Shown here: piece by piece, positions 60,935 to 64,000 of the stretch
How the letters are laid out: the number at the start of each line of letters is the position of its first letter
How positions within the stretch are numbered: the first letter of the stretch is position 1
Assembly (NCBI GenBank): GCA_965220615.1
Contig: CBDCQL010000002.1
Location: 1,922,001 to 1,986,000, forward strand
Reading direction: 5' to 3'
Source of the DNA: JAGWBD01 sp965220615
GTDB taxonomy: Bacteria > Chloroflexota > Anaerolineae > Aggregatilineales > Phototrophicaceae
DNA length: 64,000 nucleotides
Position numbers and translations under genes: made by a program
The notes under the pieces: model-generated
Seen by the model: only the letters and a program-made list of their open reading frames with translations
Database searches by the model: none
What the model was told of the DNA's origin: nothing

Positions 60935-62344
60935 ATGCGCGCCCCCGCCCACGCCGATGAACAGTCGGCGCGCAAAACAGAAAACCACTATTTCGAGCGT
61001 CTGAAAGATTTGCTGCAGGGTGATCTCGACTTTCACAGTCAGCCGACGGGCAACGCTACCCACGGCTTTCACGCTTTTCCTGCCAAATTTCCGCCCCAGT
61101 TGGCTCGTCTGTTTATCGATGAGCTAACAGAGCCGTCAGAAGTTGTCCTCGATCCCATGATGGGGTCTGGTACAACCATCGTAGAGGCCTTCCTCACTAA
61201 ACGGCAGGCCAGGGGATTCGACATTGACCCTCTTGCCTGCCTGCAGACGCGGGTCAAGACTACACACCTTCAGCCGGCTAAAACCTTGCAGCAGGGTTTC
61301 GGGGTGCTCAACAGTGCGAAAAGGCTATTGGCAAAAGATTCACAAGGGCTGAAACAGCGCCTAGAATCTCGCTTTGGACCCAAAACGCGGGAGTTTGTTG
61401 ACTACTGGTTTGCCAAAGAAACACAGGTTGAATTGCAGGCTTTGCTGGAAGAAATCGAAAAGGTGCCTTGCGAATATACTCGTTCGTTTCTTCTTCTTAC
61501 ATTTTCAGCCATCATCATCACAAAGTCTGGAGGCGTTTCACTGGCATTTGACTTGGCACATACTCGTCCACATCGAGCCAAGCTTGTCTACGGCCCAGGT
61601 GGCAAGATTCTATTGGACGAGATGTCAGATTCGATATCAAGTCAACGGGCAAGGTTTCTGACCAAGAAACTCAGGTCACCAATTGAAGAATTTCAGCGAA
61701 GGCTGGAACAAAACGTGCAGGGCTTGAGAGATCTACCAAATTCGAACGAAAGGCCGATTGTCAGGGAAGCGGATGCACAGGCACTGCCTCTGGACGAAAA
61801 CTGCATCGACCTGGTGGTTACCTCTCCCCCATACGCCTCCAATGCAATTGACTATATGCGTTCACATAAATTCGCTTTGGCCTGGATGGGACGTGAGATT
61901 GAAAGTCTGGGTATGTTGCGAAGCACTTACATAGGTTCTGATTCAACAGCGGGGTTCGCCTTTGAAGACTTGCCTTCAAATACTCAGGAGACTGTCTCCA
62001 GACTTGCCGGGTTGGATGCCAAAAAATCAGCAGTTCTGCATCGATATTACTCGGAAATGATGCGAGTGCTTAACGAAATGTTCCGGGTCCTGCGTCCAGG
62101 TAAGGCTGCGATTCTCGTAGTGGGAAGTTCCGTTATGCGCGGAATGGACACCCGAACCCCGTATTGTCTTGGTGAAATTGGCAGGTCTTTGGGTTTTGAG
62201 GTTCCGCCATTCGGTATACGCAGGCTGGACCGAAACAGACGCATGATGCCTGTCAGTTCAAAGAGAGATGTAAATTCGCTCATTCAGCAGCGGATGCATG
62301 AGGAATATGTCATCGGATTCTACAAGCCCAGGGCATGTGAGTGA
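60935..62344 (+). CDS. Type II DNA methyltransferase (amino-methylating, SPPY type)
   Basis: A 469-residue methyltransferase. The SAM motif LDPMMGSGTTIVEAF lies at about residues 72-86 and the catalytic TSPPYAS at about 296-302. A long variable target-recognition region sits between them, an order like the alpha class. SPPY suggests N4-cytosine (or N6-adenine) methylation. It begins HGFHAFPAKFPPQ after a short N-terminus. Base composition drops after the first 20-30 codons, suggesting insertion next to the sulfatase gene. The restriction gene follows after 4 bp. Confidence 0.88.
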   Translation: MRAPAHADEQSARKTENHYFERLKDLLQGDLDFHSQPTGNATHGFHAFPAKFPPQLARLFIDELTEPSEVVLDPMMGSGTTIVEAFLTKRQARGFDIDPLACLQTRVKTTHLQPAKTLQQGFGVLNSAKRLLAKDSQGLKQRLESRFGPKTREFVDYWFAKETQVELQALLEEIEKVPCEYTRSFLLLTFSAIIITKSGGVSLAFDLAHTRPHRAKLVYGPGGKILLDEMSDSISSQRARFLTKKLRSPIEEFQRRLEQNVQGLRDLPNSNERPIVREADAQALPLDENCIDLVVTSPPYASNAIDYMRSHKFALAWMGREIESLGMLRSTYIGSDSTAGFAFEDLPSNTQETVSRLAGLDAKKSAVLHRYYSEMMRVLNEMFRVLRPGKAAILVVGSSVMRGMDTRTPYCLGEIGRSLGFEVPPFGIRRLDRNRRMMPVSSKRDVNSLIQQRMHEEYVIGFYKPRACE

Positions 62345-62348
62345 TCAA

Positions 62349-63182
62349 ATGACATTAGCAGAACTTCGTCACACTTATCATCGGGAATTGTGCAGAGAGA
62401 TAATCCGCAAAAAGAATGGTAAAGATGGGCCGTGCCCAAATTTCGCAGATGGTGACAGTAAAGCAAGTGGTGAAATAGCTTGGCATATAGTAAATGCAAT
62501 TGGATGTAATCCCTCTGGAAGAAACGTAAATGCTCAAACAGCAGGGAAACGTTTTGAAGAGGTGACTCTTCGTTTCCTTAGAAGGGCATTTGGACTTCTT
62601 CAACATATAAGACCAGGCCCCTGGAAATACAGTACTCATACTTCAATTTCTGAGTTTGCTCAGTACAGGCATCTCGCAGTTCTGGAAGAAATTGTTGAAA
62701 ACCGCACTGAGTTGATTTCCGCATTTGGAGGCGACTATATCATCAAGCCTGATATCGTAATTGGGCGCGTTCCCTTCACGGACGAAGAACTGAATCTAAA
62801 TGGAGCGGGCCTGCTTGAACTGCAAGACATTGCGAAAAAGTCTCCATTGCGAAAGAGCAATTCAAATCAGCCTCGCCAACTATTACATGCAAGCATTTCC
62901 TGCAAATGGACATTGAGAAGTGATCGGGCACAAAACACTCGCGCTGAAGCATTGAACCTGATTCGCAATCGAAAAGGCCCATTGGCACACGCCTCTGCAG
63001 TGACCGCGGAGCCATTGCCAACCAGATTGGCAGCACTGGCTCTCGGAACGGGTGACCTGGACTGTGTCTATCACTTTGCCCTTCCGGAATTGCGCGATGC
63101 AGTAAGGGCGCAGGAGAAAACTGGTCAGTTTGGATATGCTCAACGTGCTAATGGAAGGCGATCGTCTGCGCGACATCAGTGA
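62349..63182 (+). CDS. NgoMIV-family type II restriction endonuclease, frameshifted near the C-terminus
   Basis: The protein matches the NgoMIV/Cfr10I type (tetrameric, GCCGGC-cutting in characterised members). Catalytic residues can be placed as D135 in KPDIVIGR, S184 and K186 in SISCKWT, and E200 in QNTRAE. The block LALGTGDLDCVYHFALPEL is also conserved. After AQEK the frame is lost at AAAA (63117-63120). Removing one A gives LVSLDMLNVLMEGDRLRD and a family-like end ISDLPLDIAI with a stop at 63205-63207. As written, the last 20 or so residues are wrong, so activity is doubtful unless this is a sequence error. Confidence 0.85.
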   Translation: MTLAELRHTYHRELCREIIRKKNGKDGPCPNFADGDSKASGEIAWHIVNAIGCNPSGRNVNAQTAGKRFEEVTLRFLRRAFGLLQHIRPGPWKYSTHTSISEFAQYRHLAVLEEIVENRTELISAFGGDYIIKPDIVIGRVPFTDEELNLNGAGLLELQDIAKKSPLRKSNSNQPRQLLHASISCKWTLRSDRAQNTRAEALNLIRNRKGPLAHASAVTAEPLPTRLAALALGTGDLDCVYHFALPELRDAVRAQEKTGQFGYAQRANGRRSSARHQ

Positions 63183-63239
63183 TTTGCCGCTCGACATCGC
63201 CATTTGATGCCTCGCCACCCGCTGGACAAGGACCAAATT

Positions 63240-64000
63240 ATGACCCGACCCAATTTCCTGCTGCTCATCGCCGACGACCACCGCCATTCGGCCATCGGCG
63301 CCCTGGGGCTGGAGCCGGTGGAGACGCCGACCTTCGACAGCCTGATGGCGCAGGGCTCGGCCTTCACCCGCGCCGGGATCATGGGCGCCACCTCCCACGC
63401 CGTTTGTTTGCCCAGCCGCGGCATGCTGCTCAGCGGACGCGGACTCTTCCGCACGCCCGATCCGCTGCCGGTCGATGCGCCCCTGCTGCCCGAGCTGCTG
63501 TGGCAGGAGGGCTACGAGACCTGCGGCATCGGCAAGTGGCACAACCACAGCGAAAGTTACGCGCGCTGCTTCAGCACGGGGGGCAAGGTATTTCTCGGCG
63601 GCATGTCCGACCAGTACGCCGTGCCCGTCTATCCCTGGGCCGCCGTGCGTACGCAGGACGAAAGCCGCCTGGAAGTCCATGACGCCTTCTCCACCACGCT
63701 CTTCGCCGACGAGGCCATCAACTTCCTGCAGTCGCGCGGCCCAGACGACGATCCCTTCTTCGCCTGGGTGTCCTTCACCTCTCCGCATGACCCGCGCACG
63801 CCGCCCGGCGACTACGCCACGCGCTACCAGGCCGACGATATCGAATTGCCGGCCAACTTTATGGCGCAACACCCCTTCGACCTCGGCATCAGCGACGTCC
63901 GCGACGAGGTGCTGGCCGAACAGCCGCGCGACGAGGCCGAAATCCGCCAGCACGTCGCCGACTACTACGGCATGATCACGCACATGGACGCCGAAATCGG
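63240..64000 (+). CDS. Type I sulfatase, partial (3' end outside window)
   Basis: At least 253 residues, open to the window edge. The N-terminus TRPNFLLLIADDHRHSAIGA supplies the first metal site and CLPSRGMLLSG (C56) is the formylglycine motif. GIGKWHNH and SFTSPHDPRTPP are also family-like. The ATG at 63240 is preferred because AAGGA lies 8-9 bases upstream; an in-frame ATG at 63207 overlaps the repaired restriction-gene stop. It is a separate subfamily from the other three sulfatases. Confidence 0.88.
   Translation, partial: MTRPNFLLLIADDHRHSAIGALGLEPVETPTFDSLMAQGSAFTRAGIMGATSHAVCLPSRGMLLSGRGLFRTPDPLPVDAPLLPELLWQEGYETCGIGKWHNHSESYARCFSTGGKVFLGGMSDQYAVPVYPWAAVRTQDESRLEVHDAFSTTLFADEAINFLQSRGPDDDPFFAWVSFTSPHDPRTPPGDYATRYQADDIELPANFMAQHPFDLGISDVRDEVLAEQPRDEAEIRQHVADYYGMITHMDAEI

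Overview
The window is GC-rich and densely coding, with genes on both strands, many 1-4 bp start/stop overlaps and clear Shine-Dalgarno sites. The gene mix suggests a free-living, aerobically respiring, heterotrophic member of the Chloroflexota (Anaerolineae/Caldilineae-like). It includes a Rieske/cytochrome b/cytochrome c complex followed by a full System I cytochrome c maturation operon, a T-box in front of pheST, several sulfatases, ABC sugar and peptide uptake genes, and cellulase-like glycosidases with Pro/Thr linkers. The taxon is an inference from gene content; no rRNA is present.

Layout. 1-3.5 kb (minus strand): a cut-off solute-binding protein, tRNA-Ser(CGA), tadA, a small unknown gene, RNase D and a small membrane protein. 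3.6-16.2 kb (plus): a consensus promoter, then Rieske protein, b6-type cytochrome b with an extra C-terminal domain, dihaem cytochrome c, a DinB-like protein, and ccmE-F-H-G-I-like, a multidomain cytochrome, ccmA-B-C-D. The short ccmD (50 aa) was found by reading the sequence directly. 16.2-22.3 kb: an M20 peptidase, then (minus) an ABC-2 export system with a membrane-anchored HExxH protein; its ATPase has no ATG, GTG or TTG start. 22.3-26.9 kb (minus): a dipeptide-type binding protein, a terminator and two near-identical tandem sulfatases. 27-33.9 kb: an HNH protein, a T-box leader with its own promoter, pheS-pheT, a Cys/Met-type PLP enzyme and an SMP-30-type lactonase.

33.9-36.8 kb is the most unusual part. 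Two EVE/PUA-like paralogues are followed by a two-gene module (here A and B). A segment running from inside the second EVE-like gene to the 3' end of a convergent methyltransferase gene has been tandemly duplicated. Both copies of A carry different in-frame stop codons, both copies of the very acidic partner B are intact, and fragments of the EVE-like gene and of the methyltransferase tail mark the junction.

36.9-46.7 kb (plus): three cellulase-fold paralogues, a CopD-like membrane protein, a GT39-type glycosyltransferase, RNase Z and an O-methyltransferase. 46.7-51.3 kb (minus): nitroreductase, RimO, a nucleoside deaminase, a RodZ-like protein and ribosomal protein L9. 51.5-64 kb: an enolase-superfamily dehydratase, a sugar ABC transporter, a FAD oxidoreductase, a secreted unknown, an SDR and two more sulfatases (the last cut by the window end). 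Between those sulfatases sits a more AT-rich restriction-modification cassette whose NgoMIV-family endonuclease has a one-base frameshift. The accessory genes together suggest import and breakdown of sulfated or acidic sugars.
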